The translations under genes and the position numbers were made by a program. The notes under the pieces were generated by a model. That model had not been told where the DNA came from. It worked only from the letters and a program-made list of their open reading frames with translations, and made no database searches. This document shows, piece by piece, positions 1 to 8,274 of a stretch of DNA of 64,000 nucleotides (positions are counted from its first letter, which is position 1; each line of letters starts with the position of its first letter). Source of the DNA: Planctomycetaceae bacterium (GTDB taxonomy: Bacteria; Planctomycetota; Planctomycetia; Planctomycetales; Planctomycetaceae); assembly GCA_019636285.1 (NCBI GenBank), contig JAHBXV010000001.1, positions 248,001 through 312,000 on the forward strand, written 5' to 3'.

Positions 1-2
1 GT

Positions 3-1679
3 CCCCTACTGGTGTTGCTGGCGGTCACCTTGTTGACCGGCTGCGGCTCGGACGACGCCGCTTCCAACCGTCCGCTCCAGGTGTCGGTAGCCGCACCGTC
101 CGGACCTTCGGATTCTGAACCATCGTCGACTTCCTCCGGGACAGTCCTGCCTGCTCCTCGCTCGCGGGGCGACGTCCACCTCACGCTAGTCGGGCGGTTT
201 CATCACGGAAAGTTCACCACTTCCGCGGCGGAAATCTGTGCCTACGACGCGGCGTCGAAACGCCTCTTCGTCGTGAACGGCGAGACTCTGGCGATCGATG
301 TTCTCGACATCACCGATCCTTCCCAGCCATCGCTCGTGAAAACGGCGACCGTGGGAGAACGCGGCTGGAAACCCAATTCCATTGCGAGTCGTGGAGGCGT
401 GATTGTCGCCGCGTTTTCCGCGTACCCCAAGCAAGACCCCGGCGCGGCTGTTTTTCTGGACACCGACGGCAATACGCTGAAGACGATCCGCGTCGGCTCC
501 GAGCCGGACATGGTGACCATCTCTCCCGATGGACGGTGGGTCCTGACGGCCAATGAAGGAGAGCCAACCGACGACTATTCGCGCGACCCGGAAGGAAGTG
601 TCTCGCTAATCGATCTCAGCGCCGGAATCGAGAGTCTTACCGACGAACACGTGACGACCCTCGGATTCGATGCTTTCAACGCCCCCTTGTCGCGCGATGC
701 CAGGATTCGGGTTTTCGGCCCGAGCGCCACGGCCGACCAGGACTTCGAGCCGGAGTACATCGCCGTGTCGCCCGATTCGAAGCGGGCCTGGGTGGCCTTG
801 CAGGAAGCCAATGCGTTCGCCGTGATCGACCTGGAAACTCGTTCGATCAAGTCAATCGTCAGCCTTGGGTTCAAGGATTATTCGCTGCCCGAAAATGGCT
901 TCGACGCCAGCGACAAACGCGACGAAGTCAACATTCGACCGTGGCCGGTCAAGGGGATGTACCAACCCGATGCCATCGCCGCCTTCGATCACAACGGCGA
1001 GACATTCCTCATCTCGGCCAACGAGGGCGATCACAGAAACTTCGCGGGGTTCCAGGAAGAAGCGAGAGTCAGCGACCTGAAACTTGATCCCAAGGCTTTT
1101 CCGAACGCGGCGGAACTCCAGCGAAAAGAGAACCTTGGGCGGTTGATGGTGACGAAGACGCTCGGCGACGCCAATGGCGACGGCGAGTACGAAGAGTTGT
1201 ACAGCTTCGGCGGACGGTCCTTCTCGATCTGGAGCGCGGCCGGCGAACTCGTGTTCGACAGCGGCAGCGAGTTCGAACGCATCATCGCCGAACGCCATCC
1301 CGGCACTTTGAATGCCGATCATGAATCCAACGACGCCAAGAACCGCAGCGACAACAAGGGTCCCGAGCCGGAAGGTTTGACGATTGGCCGGGTTGGCGAT
1401 CGCCTTCTCGCTTTCATCGGACTGGAGCGGCATAGCGGCATCATGATTTACGACCTGGCCGACCCTCGCCAGCCCACCTTCGTGGACTATGTGATCACTC
1501 GCGATTTTTCGCGGCCCCCCAACAGTCCCGATGCGGGAGACCTGGGTCCAGAGGGGCTCACTTTCATTCCCGCCGAGCAGAGTCCCACGGGCAAGCCGCT
1601 ACTGGCGGTTTCCTACGAGGTGAGCAGTACGACCTCGCTCTTTGAAGTCTCGGTGGATGCAAACGAACGGTCTCCATGA
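3..1679 (+). CDS. Choice-of-anchor I family beta-propeller lipoprotein (5' end outside window)
   Basis: Exported protein of about 558 visible residues. The reading frame is open to the window edge and a GTG lies at position 12, but the signal peptide already looks under way, so the true start is probably just upstream. The N-terminus ends in a lipobox (LTGC), followed by a Ser/Pro-rich linker and then YncE/phytase-like propeller blades (SPDGRWVLTANEGEP, SPDSKRAWVALQEANA). The late segment PEPEGLTIGRVGDRLLAFI is typical of the choice-of-anchor I family, whose members are secreted or surface-anchored and often annotated as alkaline-phosphatase-like without proof. Substrate is unknown. Family assignment is fairly sure; function is not. 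Confidence 0.8.
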   Translation, partial: PLLVLLAVTLLTGCGSDDAASNRPLQVSVAAPSGPSDSEPSSTSSGTVLPAPRSRGDVHLTLVGRFHHGKFTTSAAEICAYDAASKRLFVVNGETLAIDVLDITDPSQPSLVKTATVGERGWKPNSIASRGGVIVAAFSAYPKQDPGAAVFLDTDGNTLKTIRVGSEPDMVTISPDGRWVLTANEGEPTDDYSRDPEGSVSLIDLSAGIESLTDEHVTTLGFDAFNAPLSRDARIRVFGPSATADQDFEPEYIAVSPDSKRAWVALQEANAFAVIDLETRSIKSIVSLGFKDYSLPENGFDASDKRDEVNIRPWPVKGMYQPDAIAAFDHNGETFLISANEGDHRNFAGFQEEARVSDLKLDPKAFPNAAELQRKENLGRLMVTKTLGDANGDGEYEELYSFGGRSFSIWSAAGELVFDSGSEFERIIAERHPGTLNADHESNDAKNRSDNKGPEPEGLTIGRVGDRLLAFIGLERHSGIMIYDLADPRQPTFVDYVITRDFSRPPNSPDAGDLGPEGLTFIPAEQSPTGKPLLAVSYEVSSTTSLFEVSVDANERSP

Positions 1680-1753
1680 ACGGAAGCGGCAGACTTCCGT
1701 CGAGCGACCCGCGTTTTCCGTGTTAACACAATCGTTATTGATTCCTTTTTTTC

Positions 1754-1759
1754 GAGGAG
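1754..1759 (+). promoter_or_regulatory. Shine-Dalgarno that fixes a TTG start
   Basis: GAGGAG lies 8 nt before a TTG at 1768, in frame with the pseudopilin signature. Earlier in-frame starts from 1642 would overlap the preceding gene and place a long non-hydrophobic tail before the cleavage motif. Confidence 0.6.
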
Positions 1760-1767
1760 CCCACATC

Positions 1768-2745
1768 TTGACCAGTTCTGTCTCGCCAAACCGTCGCGGT
1801 TTCACGCTCATCGAGCTGCTGGTGGTGATCGCCATCATCGCCATCCTGATCGCCCTTTTGCTGCCGGCCGTCCAGCAGGCGCGTGAAGCGGCGCGGATGA
1901 CCCAGTGCCGCAACAACCTGAAGCAAGTCGGCCTGGCCCTCCACAATTATCACGACACGCATAACATCTTCCCGATCGGCGTCGTGACGATTCTGAAGAC
2001 CGGGCAGGCGGTGGCGCCGACCGATCCACTCCCAAGTCGCACGGCGGTCGACGGTGGCTGGGCCTGGAGCACGTTCATTCTGCCGTTCCTCGATCAGGCG
2101 CCGCTCTATAACCTGCTTGCCCCCAACGGCCAGAATTTTCCCACGGCTCCAAATCAGTACACTCGCACGGTTCTGTCGGGCTACCAGTGCCCGTCGGAGG
2201 CCAGTCCGGTCCTGCATTGGGCTTACCCGCTGGGAGGAAACGGCTCGAGCGACGGCCACGCCCGCTCGTCCTACAGCGCGGTTTCCGGAAGCGGCGACAA
2301 TGCCGACTACGCGAATAAGACTCCCATGAACACGCGCGGAATTCTCTGGTACAACAGCAATGTTCGTATCCGCGATGTGACCGACGGCACGAGCAACTCG
2401 ATGATCGCGGTCGAACGCTTCTGGGACGGCGGCGACTCCGAGAAACGCCGCGGCGGGGTCTGGGTCGGCAAGTGTCCCGGCGGGGCTAATGATGCCGGCA
2501 ACAAGTATTCGAACTTCGTCCGTGTCGAGAATTCCCCCAACTGGGTCATTAACGGCCTGAACAACAATGCGGCCGCCAGCATGCACGGGGGACAGGGAAA
2601 TACCGGCACCGTCAAGAAGGGGGGCTACGGCGTCAACGCCCTCATGGGAGACGGCTCCGTCCGCTTCCTGAGCGAGAACATGCACGGCGGCACCTGGCAG
2701 CTTCTCGGGCAGATTGCCGACGGACAGGTGGTCGGCGAATTCTAG
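1768..2745 (+). CDS. DUF1559 domain-containing protein (type II pseudopilin-like)
   Basis: 325 residues from a TTG start chosen for its SD and for the position of the leader. The N-terminus carries a prepilin-type signal, [19 protein letters not shown], followed by the planctomycete hallmark [13 protein letters not shown] and CRNNLKQVGLALHNYHD. The C-terminus has the DUF1559 H-x-DG type ending ([19 protein letters not shown]). Members of this expanded planctomycete family are thought to be processed by prepilin peptidase and exported, but their function is unknown. The gene follows the propeller lipoprotein on the same strand after 88 nt and has a distant paralogue at 8275. Confidence 0.9.
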   Translation: MTSSVSPNRRGFTLIELLVVIAIIAILIALLLPAVQQAREAARMTQCRNNLKQVGLALHNYHDTHNIFPIGVVTILKTGQAVAPTDPLPSRTAVDGGWAWSTFILPFLDQAPLYNLLAPNGQNFPTAPNQYTRTVLSGYQCPSEASPVLHWAYPLGGNGSSDGHARSSYSAVSGSGDNADYANKTPMNTRGILWYNSNVRIRDVTDGTSNSMIAVERFWDGGDSEKRRGGVWVGKCPGGANDAGNKYSNFVRVENSPNWVINGLNNNAAASMHGGQGNTGTVKKGGYGVNALMGDGSVRFLSENMHGGTWQLLGQIADGQVVGEF

Positions 2746-3060
2746 TGCCGCAAGCGAACTGCCATCCGGGCTCGAGGAATTCGTGGCGGGGCAGCCTGAA
2801 GCGGTCGACCCCGACCACACCGAACCAGCCTCGACCGGTCTGATTTAGTACCGTCAAAACCCTCTGGACGTCGCAGACGGCCCTGAATTAGTCGACTTTG
2901 TCTGAGCCGCCAACCGGGTTTTGACGGAGGCTCATGGTACGCCATGGGTATTCGATCGCTGACGACGACTTGATTGTCTTTCCATTTCAACCTCGGCGGC
3001 TCGGGCTTCTTCCCGCGAAGAATCCTCTGCCGCGGCGAGCAGCGTTCAGGAACACTCTTC
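2746..3060. other. Gene-poor spacer with a perfect 12-bp inverted repeat
   Basis: No credible coding region was seen. Arms CCGTCAAAACCC (2851-2862) and GGGTTTTGACGG (2916-2927) are perfect complements 53 nt apart. They could form a stem downstream of the DUF1559 gene or flank a small element. There is no T-run, so a simple intrinsic terminator is not supported. Confidence 0.5.
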
Positions 3061-3522
3061 ATGCCATCCAATTTCACTCACAATCTCTGGTCGTTCACGC
3101 TCGGTCTGGTTCCTCTTCTCCTGATCGGGTGCGGCAACGATCAGGCTCTGGTTCCCGTGACTGGAACGGTCTTTCTCGACAGCCGACCGCTCGCCAATGC
3201 GACCGTGATTTTCCACCCCGCCGATGGCCGGCCCTCCATTGGGAAAACCGACGAGATGGGGGATTTCGAGCTGTCTTATATCCGCGAAGAAAGAGGGGCG
3301 CTGATCGGCAAGCACACGGTCTCCATCAGCACCTACCAGGAAGCCGATCCGGACTCCGAGAATGAGGCCATTCGGCAAGGGGCTCCCGAAGTTGTCCCCT
3401 CACGGTACAACGTCCGGACGACGCTGACCGCCGAAGTGGTGCCGGGAGACACTGCCCGGTTCGATTTCCTGCTCGATTCCGACGAGCCGAGAGATGTCGC
3501 TCAAAACAACACCTCTCGCTAG
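3061..3522 (+). CDS. Small secreted lipoprotein with carboxypeptidase-regulatory-like (transthyretin-like) fold
   Basis: 153 residues from an ATG with CAGGAA about 8 nt upstream. The signal peptide ends in a lipobox (LLLIGC). The body reads VPVTGTVFLDSRPLANATVIFHP with later TDEMGDFELSYI and GKHTVSIST, which is the repeated beta pattern of carboxypeptidase-regulatory-like domains found in many small planctomycete lipoproteins. These are usually encoded beside DUF1559 genes, as here. No catalytic motif is visible. Role unknown, probably structural or binding in the periplasm. Confidence 0.75.
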   Translation: MPSNFTHNLWSFTLGLVPLLLIGCGNDQALVPVTGTVFLDSRPLANATVIFHPADGRPSIGKTDEMGDFELSYIREERGALIGKHTVSISTYQEADPDSENEAIRQGAPEVVPSRYNVRTTLTAEVVPGDTARFDFLLDSDEPRDVAQNNTSR

Positions 3523-3569
3523 CGAGGCAAGTCGGTAGTGTTCTTCGTTTGCGACGCCGTCGGACCGTG

Positions 3570-3938
3570 CTACGCCTGCCGCATCGGGAGCTCGAGCCGG
3601 CAGCATTGCAGGTCCAACAGTTCTTTGCCGTGCGACGAACGGACCAGGATCTTGCCATCAAGACTGTAGTTCACGAAGCGCCCGCGCTTCGAGCGGCGAA
3701 CAATCCCCGCGTGGTACAACACTCCCAGGTGGTGCGAGACCGTCACGATCGTCGCGTCGAGAGACTCGGCGAGATCGCCCACGTTCTTGGCCCCTCGGCG
3801 CAACAGATCGATTATCCGCAGGCGAATCGGATCGGCGATCGCCTTCAGGGTTTCGGCACAATCTTCGGGCTTCCAGCCGGTAGACCGCATGGTTCCGCAA
3901 CCAGATTCGAGCGACGGGGGATCGGAGCGTTTTGTCAT
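3570..3938 (-). CDS. arsR: ArsR/SmtB-family transcriptional repressor
   Basis: 122 residues. A winged-helix core is clear: LKAIADPIRLRIIDLL, NVGDLAESL, TVSHHLGVLYHAGIV (recognition helix) and RRSKRGRFVNYSL (wing). The classical ELCVCDL metal-binding motif of alpha-3 ArsR proteins is replaced by NVGDLAESL, which has no cysteine. Cysteines instead lie at C14, C27 and a vicinal pair C112-C113 near the C-terminus. Some ArsR proteins sense As(III) or methylarsenite through C-terminal cysteines, so that arrangement is a plausible inference here. It is the last gene of the minus-strand cluster, 48 nt after the VOC fusion. Family assignment is strong, ligand inferred. Confidence 0.85.
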   Translation of the reverse strand: MTKRSDPPSLESGCGTMRSTGWKPEDCAETLKAIADPIRLRIIDLLRRGAKNVGDLAESLDATIVTVSHHLGVLYHAGIVRRSKRGRFVNYSLDGKILVRSSHGKELLDLQCCRLELPMRQA

Positions 3939-3986
3939 AAACTTTCTGTATGAATTAACACGCCATCACCGTGCTTGTACAGCCCG

Positions 3987-4958
3987 TCACGCGTCTCGGG
4001 CTGGAAAGCAGGTAAAAGCGGTCGCGTAATCGGCTGTCCCGAACAGGTTCCAGGTCTCCCGGTCGACCGAGACGCGCTCTCCCCGTCGAAAAACCTGCCC
4101 GTCGGCCAGTTCCACCTGCCGCGCGCACCCGAGGTACATCACTTCGAACCGGGTCGCGGTGCCCCTGGAGTCGGGCTTGATCGCGGAAAGCTGAATCCGC
4201 CAGATTGTCGATTGTCGCGCGTCGTCGAGCGGGGATATCTGATCGATCCGGACGCCAAGAAATCCGGCGCTGGCCACGGTCGCGATGCTGGCCGGGAGCT
4301 CGTCGATCCCGGTCGACAGTTCCACCCCAAGGCTTCCGCCGGGTTTCAGCGCGCGCAAGACCTCCGCGAGTCGCGCTCGCTGGACGATCTTATCCGAGAC
4401 TTCCTCAAGCGTCCCGTGCAGGTAGATCTCGTCCGCTTCGCTATCGGCAAACGGGAGATTTTCCGGCCAGGGTTCGCCATGCCGATGGCCCCAGGCAACC
4501 GGCAATTCGTCGTCGTGCGGGGAAGTCACTTGCGAATCATCCGCTGGATGCTCGTGGTCTTCGTCGTCGAGCGAGTAAATCTCCCAGATGTTCCCCTCGG
4601 GATCCGAAACCCAGAACTTGGTCTGGAGGGAATAGCAGCACTCAACCCCGTCTTCCCGCTGGGTCGTGATCCCGGCCGATTCCAGTCGATGCTGAATCTC
4701 GATCAGTCGGTCGGCATCTTCCAGGCGGTATCCAATGTGATTGAGCGAGCCACTCGCTTGAGCTGGTCTAACTTGTGCTGATCCGGCGCGGAGGGTGAGA
4801 ACGAGTGGCGGATCGTCCACTTCAAATCGCGCGAAGTCATCGACTCGCCGCACCGGAGCCGCTCCCAACAGCGTAGTGTAGAACTCGATCGCGGCGTCGA
4901 GCCGTGAAACCGCCAGCCCCAGTTCCAGCTTGAGCGACGTTTCGCTGATGGCGGTCAT
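3987..4958 (-). CDS. ArsI/CadI-like VOC domain fused to a C-terminal half of an ArsM-like methyltransferase (fusion 1)
   Basis: 323 residues. Residues 1-135 form a vicinal-oxygen-chelate domain resembling ArsI, the Fe(II)-dependent C-As lyase: a vicinal pair C107-C108 (VECCYSLQTKFW), H74 (LNHIGY) and E126 (DPEGNIWEIY). The first metal-ligand position is E12 where ArsI has His. Residues 165-320 resemble the second half of a class I methyltransferase (LPFADSEADEIYLHG, LAEVLRALKPGGSLGV) followed by a cap (DGQVFRRGERVSVD) like that after the ArsM core. The SAM-binding GxGxG motif is absent, so methylation by itself is unlikely. Its start overlaps the stop of the preceding gene by one base (TGATG). 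Organoarsenical function is inferred. Confidence 0.7.
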   Translation of the reverse strand: MTAISETSLKLELGLAVSRLDAAIEFYTTLLGAAPVRRVDDFARFEVDDPPLVLTLRAGSAQVRPAQASGSLNHIGYRLEDADRLIEIQHRLESAGITTQREDGVECCYSLQTKFWVSDPEGNIWEIYSLDDEDHEHPADDSQVTSPHDDELPVAWGHRHGEPWPENLPFADSEADEIYLHGTLEEVSDKIVQRARLAEVLRALKPGGSLGVELSTGIDELPASIATVASAGFLGVRIDQISPLDDARQSTIWRIQLSAIKPDSRGTATRFEVMYLGCARQVELADGQVFRRGERVSVDRETWNLFGTADYATAFTCFPARDA

Positions 4959-6103
4959 CAGGCATGCTCCTCGACGGTTCGGCGGGATGCCGACCGTGTC
5001 GCGCAGTCGGGAGTATCGTTATCGGCTTCCGCCTCCCAGAGCGCGAGAAACTGGCCCTCCCAGGGCTCCGAGCGCAGGCGAGCAGCGGTCGTTAAATCGA
5101 CGAGCGTCGGCACGCCGCGTTCGAAGGAACGACCATCATCCATCGTGAGCCGCGCGAACGGTCCCCGGTAGAGAATCAACCGCTTCTCGCTCCCTGGCTC
5201 CATGGGCTTCCAGGCCGACAGCTTCAGCTCCCGCAGCTCGACTTCGCCCCACCGGAAGGCTGCTTTCGCCGGAAGCTTCGTCATCCGCAGGTCGCGGAGA
5301 CCAGCGCGCCATAATTCCGACAAAATTTCGCGTTCCGTGGGGACATGGCGCACGAGGGCGGCAACGCCGGGAAGAGCTGGGCAGCCCGGTAGCTCCCGAT
5401 TGGCCACCAGTCCGTGGATGTGGACCACTCCGCCCGCCTTGAGAACGCGCATGGCCTCGGTGAGCAAATTGAATCGCTGTTCGCCGGTCAAATCCGCATT
5501 GAACGTCCCCTCGAGACGCACGAAGTCCACGCTATTGTCGGCATGAGGAATCCGAGATGGACAGGGCGAGACAATGCGATGCTCCCAACCGATGGAAGCG
5601 TCGGCTGGTGACTGGTCCGGCTCGCGTATCGAGACCGATCGGCCACCGGAATCCAGTGATTCAAGATTCCCCAGGCGGCAGGCAATTCGCCAGCAATTGC
5701 CATCGGGATCGTTGACGACAGCCGCGTGTTGTCGCGCGTCATCGAACGGTTCGTCGCGTTTCCAGTCAACATGCAGTCCCGCCACTTCGAGTCGAGTCCC
5801 AACCGCCTCCACCTCCGCGGGATGATGAACGGGAAAGGCAAAGTATCGCGAGTTGTCGCCTCGCCCCGGTGAATGAGGAATCAATGAGAGAATCAGGGGC
5901 GGACGCGTCAGCTCGAACTTGGCATAGTCGTCGTGCTGCCTCGCGGGACGAGTCCCAAACAGGATTCGGTAAAACTGGACCGAACGTCCCAGGTCCGAGG
6001 CGTTCAGGGCCACATGAAATCGCGTGCCGTGGAACTCCGGCTCGGCCGAACAGCACACCGGCGCCTGAAGCATTTCCAAACGTGTTGTTACGGAATCGCT
6101 CAT
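4958..6103 (-). CDS. VOC domain fused to half of an ArsM-like methyltransferase, degenerate paralogue (fusion 2)
   Basis: 381 residues from the ATG at 6103; longer upstream reading would overlap the transporter. It has the same architecture as its neighbour: VOC domain (RFHVALNASDLGRSVQFY, NDPDGNCWRI), methyltransferase second half (MRVLKAGGVVHIHG) and a cap (LYRGPFARLTMDDGRSF). The VOC site is eroded: H30 is kept, but the other ligand positions align to Y87 and R139, and the vicinal cysteine pair of fusion 1 is missing. A different CC pair sits at residues 17-18 (PVCCSAE). The start overlaps the MFS stop as ATGA. It is probably a non-catalytic partner or binding subunit, which is inference. 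Confidence 0.65.
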   Translation of the reverse strand: MSDSVTTRLEMLQAPVCCSAEPEFHGTRFHVALNASDLGRSVQFYRILFGTRPARQHDDYAKFELTRPPLILSLIPHSPGRGDNSRYFAFPVHHPAEVEAVGTRLEVAGLHVDWKRDEPFDDARQHAAVVNDPDGNCWRIACRLGNLESLDSGGRSVSIREPDQSPADASIGWEHRIVSPCPSRIPHADNSVDFVRLEGTFNADLTGEQRFNLLTEAMRVLKAGGVVHIHGLVANRELPGCPALPGVAALVRHVPTEREILSELWRAGLRDLRMTKLPAKAAFRWGEVELRELKLSAWKPMEPGSEKRLILYRGPFARLTMDDGRSFERGVPTLVDLTTAARLRSEPWEGQFLALWEAEADNDTPDCATRSASRRTVEEHA

Positions 6104-7368
6104 GGTTTCGGCGAATCTCCCGCGATGCGGGGCGTGGCTCTGATGGTGGTTGCGGCAACCGCGGCCACGATGGCCGCCACCGCCAAACCCCGCATCACCC
6201 AGGCATATCCGCCCAGAAGAATCTGGCCTTCCGCGAACACCATCGGTCCCAGCGCGGAAGCCACCACGGTCGCCCCCTGTGCCGCTCCCTGAATTTTCCC
6301 CAGATGAGTCTGGCCAAAAAGTTGACCCCAGCCCGCGAAGAAGACAACAGTGATGACGCCGCCAGCCACACCCAGTGCTGCCGCGTAGAGGCGAAGTGCC
6401 AGGAGCGACGAAAGTTGCGGATAACTCGCCAGGCTTCCTGCGAGAAGCGCGAGACCTCCTGCCAGCCACCAGCTCAGCCGCTCGCGCCGCAGGAAGGCAC
6501 CGCACAGCAGATTGGCGAGTAGCCCAGTCCCCGTCAGAATCGACAACAGTTCAATGGCCTGAGGTCTCTCAAAGCCTTGCTCGGCGACAATCGACTCATT
6601 GAACAGCGTCAGCCCCGACCAGACGAGATTGAACAGCGAAATCCCCAGGGCCAGAGTCCAGAATGACGGAGTACGCAGCGCCTCGCGAAGTGTCCGCCCC
6701 GGCTGCTCCATGACGAGCGATGCCGCGACCCTGTGGTCCGTGACAACACTGCCTGGCCGGTCGCGCGCCACCAGCCAGGCCAGTGGCGCCAGTCCGACAA
6801 CAAGCATCACCCCCATTTGGCTCCACGCAGATCGCCAGCCGTATTTCGTGCTCAACTCGCCAAATGCCAGAATGCTCGCGATGAATCCGAACGTCAGCAG
6901 CACGGCGAAGACTCCCATTGCCGCTCCCGATCGGCGGGGAAACCACTTTCCGACCATGGTCAGGCTGACGACGGAGAGCGCGCTTTGACCAAGTCCGCGA
7001 ACCAGAACCAATGCCAGAAACAGGGCAATCGGTCCGTTGGCCGCCGCCATCGCGAAGACGGAAATGCCCAGCGCGAGAACGACGCCGGTCAATGTTGAAC
7101 GCACGCCACGCGTATCCAGCCAGCGGCCGACCGGAAAGCAGAACAGGCTGCCGATCAGGCAGGCGGCGAAGTTCATCTGGCCGAACAGGGGGCGATCGAT
7201 GTGCAGGTCGGCAATGAGGGGCTCGGTAATGAGCCCCAATCCGTGCGTGCGACCGGGCAACGTCGCCGTCATGGCCACGGATGCCAGCACCACTTGCCCC
7301 CAACTGACCAAATAGGTTCGCGGTCGAACCGAAGTCCGTAGCGCCGAAGTCTCGCCATGAATCAACAA
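6100..7368 (-). CDS. MFS transporter, 12-TM, in the ArsR/VOC cluster
   Basis: 422 residues with about twelve hydrophobic segments. The loop 2-3 signature GRWLDTRGVRSTLTG and the motif LVRGLGQSALSVVSLTMVGKW point to the major facilitator superfamily, most like oxalate/formate-antiporter-type or monocarboxylate-type members. It sits 28 nt after the PhyH gene, and its stop overlaps the start of fusion 2 (ATGA), so expression is probably coupled. Context suggests export or uptake of the compound handled by the cluster. It does not obviously match ArsB, Acr3 or ArsP. Superfamily is certain; substrate is unknown. Confidence 0.85.
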   Translation of the reverse strand: MLIHGETSALRTSVRPRTYLVSWGQVVLASVAMTATLPGRTHGLGLITEPLIADLHIDRPLFGQMNFAACLIGSLFCFPVGRWLDTRGVRSTLTGVVLALGISVFAMAAANGPIALFLALVLVRGLGQSALSVVSLTMVGKWFPRRSGAAMGVFAVLLTFGFIASILAFGELSTKYGWRSAWSQMGVMLVVGLAPLAWLVARDRPGSVVTDHRVAASLVMEQPGRTLREALRTPSFWTLALGISLFNLVWSGLTLFNESIVAEQGFERPQAIELLSILTGTGLLANLLCGAFLRRERLSWWLAGGLALLAGSLASYPQLSSLLALRLYAAALGVAGGVITVVFFAGWGQLFGQTHLGKIQGAAQGATVVASALGPMVFAEGQILLGGYAWVMRGLAVAAIVAAVAATTIRATPRIAGDSPKP

Positions 7369-7396
7369 ACTGCCGCTCCGCCACGGGTCGACTGGT

Positions 7397-8170
7397 TCAG
7401 TCGAAATAAGTTTCTGGCCGATCGAATTGGCTGTATTTCTCTTTCAGCCAGCCTAGGAATACGCGCTGGTGGTCCAAACGCCGGTCGCCGCCATCCGACA
7501 GCGCGTTGTAGCTGAAATAAAGCTGCCGCCGCCAGCGATCGGACCGATTCGCATCGGATCGGTGCGGCAGAAAGCCGCTGAAAACAGCGATATCTCCGGG
7601 TTCCAGTTCCAGGGAGACGGCTGTTGATTCGTCCACGCACGACATTGGCAACTGGTGGTAATCGCCGTCAGCCGTCGACAGACAACCCTCGTGATGCCGC
7701 CCCGGATAGACGATCGTGCATCCGCTCTCAACGGAAGCGACGTCGAGCGGCATGACCAGCGAGACGAAGCTCGTCGGAAAATCAGACCAGGCGATGTAGT
7801 CTTGGTGCAGGCCGTAACCGCTCGCCCCCGGCGGCTTGTAAATCAGCTTGTCCTTGAACAGGCACGCTGGCTCACCAAGAATCGCCTGAAGAATTCCCAT
7901 CACCCGAGAATCGCGCGCCATCCTTTCAATTGGGGGGCTGAGATCGGTGATTGGGTCGAAGCCATCGAACCGACATTCGCCCGTTTCGCAGTGACCCTGC
8001 CAGCGGCAACGCAGGTTATTGATGTCGATCAGATCGCGTCGCGCGAGCAGCCGCTCCGACTCGGCCAGCAGCGGAGCCAGTTCGTCAGGCGAAATCAACT
8101 CGCGAATGACGACATATCCGTCCCGGGTGAACTGTTCCTGCAAATCGACACGGTGGACAACAGACGACAT
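7397..8170 (-). CDS. Phytanoyl-CoA dioxygenase (PhyH) family Fe(II)/2-oxoglutarate oxygenase
   Basis: 257 residues from the ATG at 8170; 13 more upstream codons are open but carry no better signal. The facial-triad motif HxD is seen in GYGLHQDYIAWSDF. The distal His lies in FLPHRSDANRS, with R of RWRRQLYF as the likely 2-oxoglutarate anchor. PhyH proteins hydroxylate or oxidatively cleave small molecules and are abundant in planctomycetes, often not acting on phytanoyl-CoA. It is the first gene of the tightly packed run leading to the transporter, and may oxidise the substrate or product of the VOC proteins. Family is sure; substrate unknown. Confidence 0.85.
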   Translation of the reverse strand: MSSVVHRVDLQEQFTRDGYVVIRELISPDELAPLLAESERLLARRDLIDINNLRCRWQGHCETGECRFDGFDPITDLSPPIERMARDSRVMGILQAILGEPACLFKDKLIYKPPGASGYGLHQDYIAWSDFPTSFVSLVMPLDVASVESGCTIVYPGRHHEGCLSTADGDYHQLPMSCVDESTAVSLELEPGDIAVFSGFLPHRSDANRSDRWRRQLYFSYNALSDGGDRRLDHQRVFLGWLKEKYSQFDRPETYFD

Positions 8171-8274
8171 ATGCTGACTTTCTCGCGCGACCTTGCGCAT
8201 CCGGCGCACTGTAGGCTCGCTGCAAGACGATCGTCAATCGGAGGCCCTCCGCTGTCATCCACGACGGCCCGCGA

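Noticed and set aside
1735-2820. 361-codon open frame antisense to DUF1559
   Set aside because: Covers a clear pseudopilin gene in reverse; Ala/Val/Arg-rich shadow without family signature.
3987-6103. Reading the two fusion proteins as simple glyoxalases
   Set aside because: Half of each protein is methyltransferase-like and the CC motif of fusion 1 fits ArsI/CadI better than glyoxalase I.
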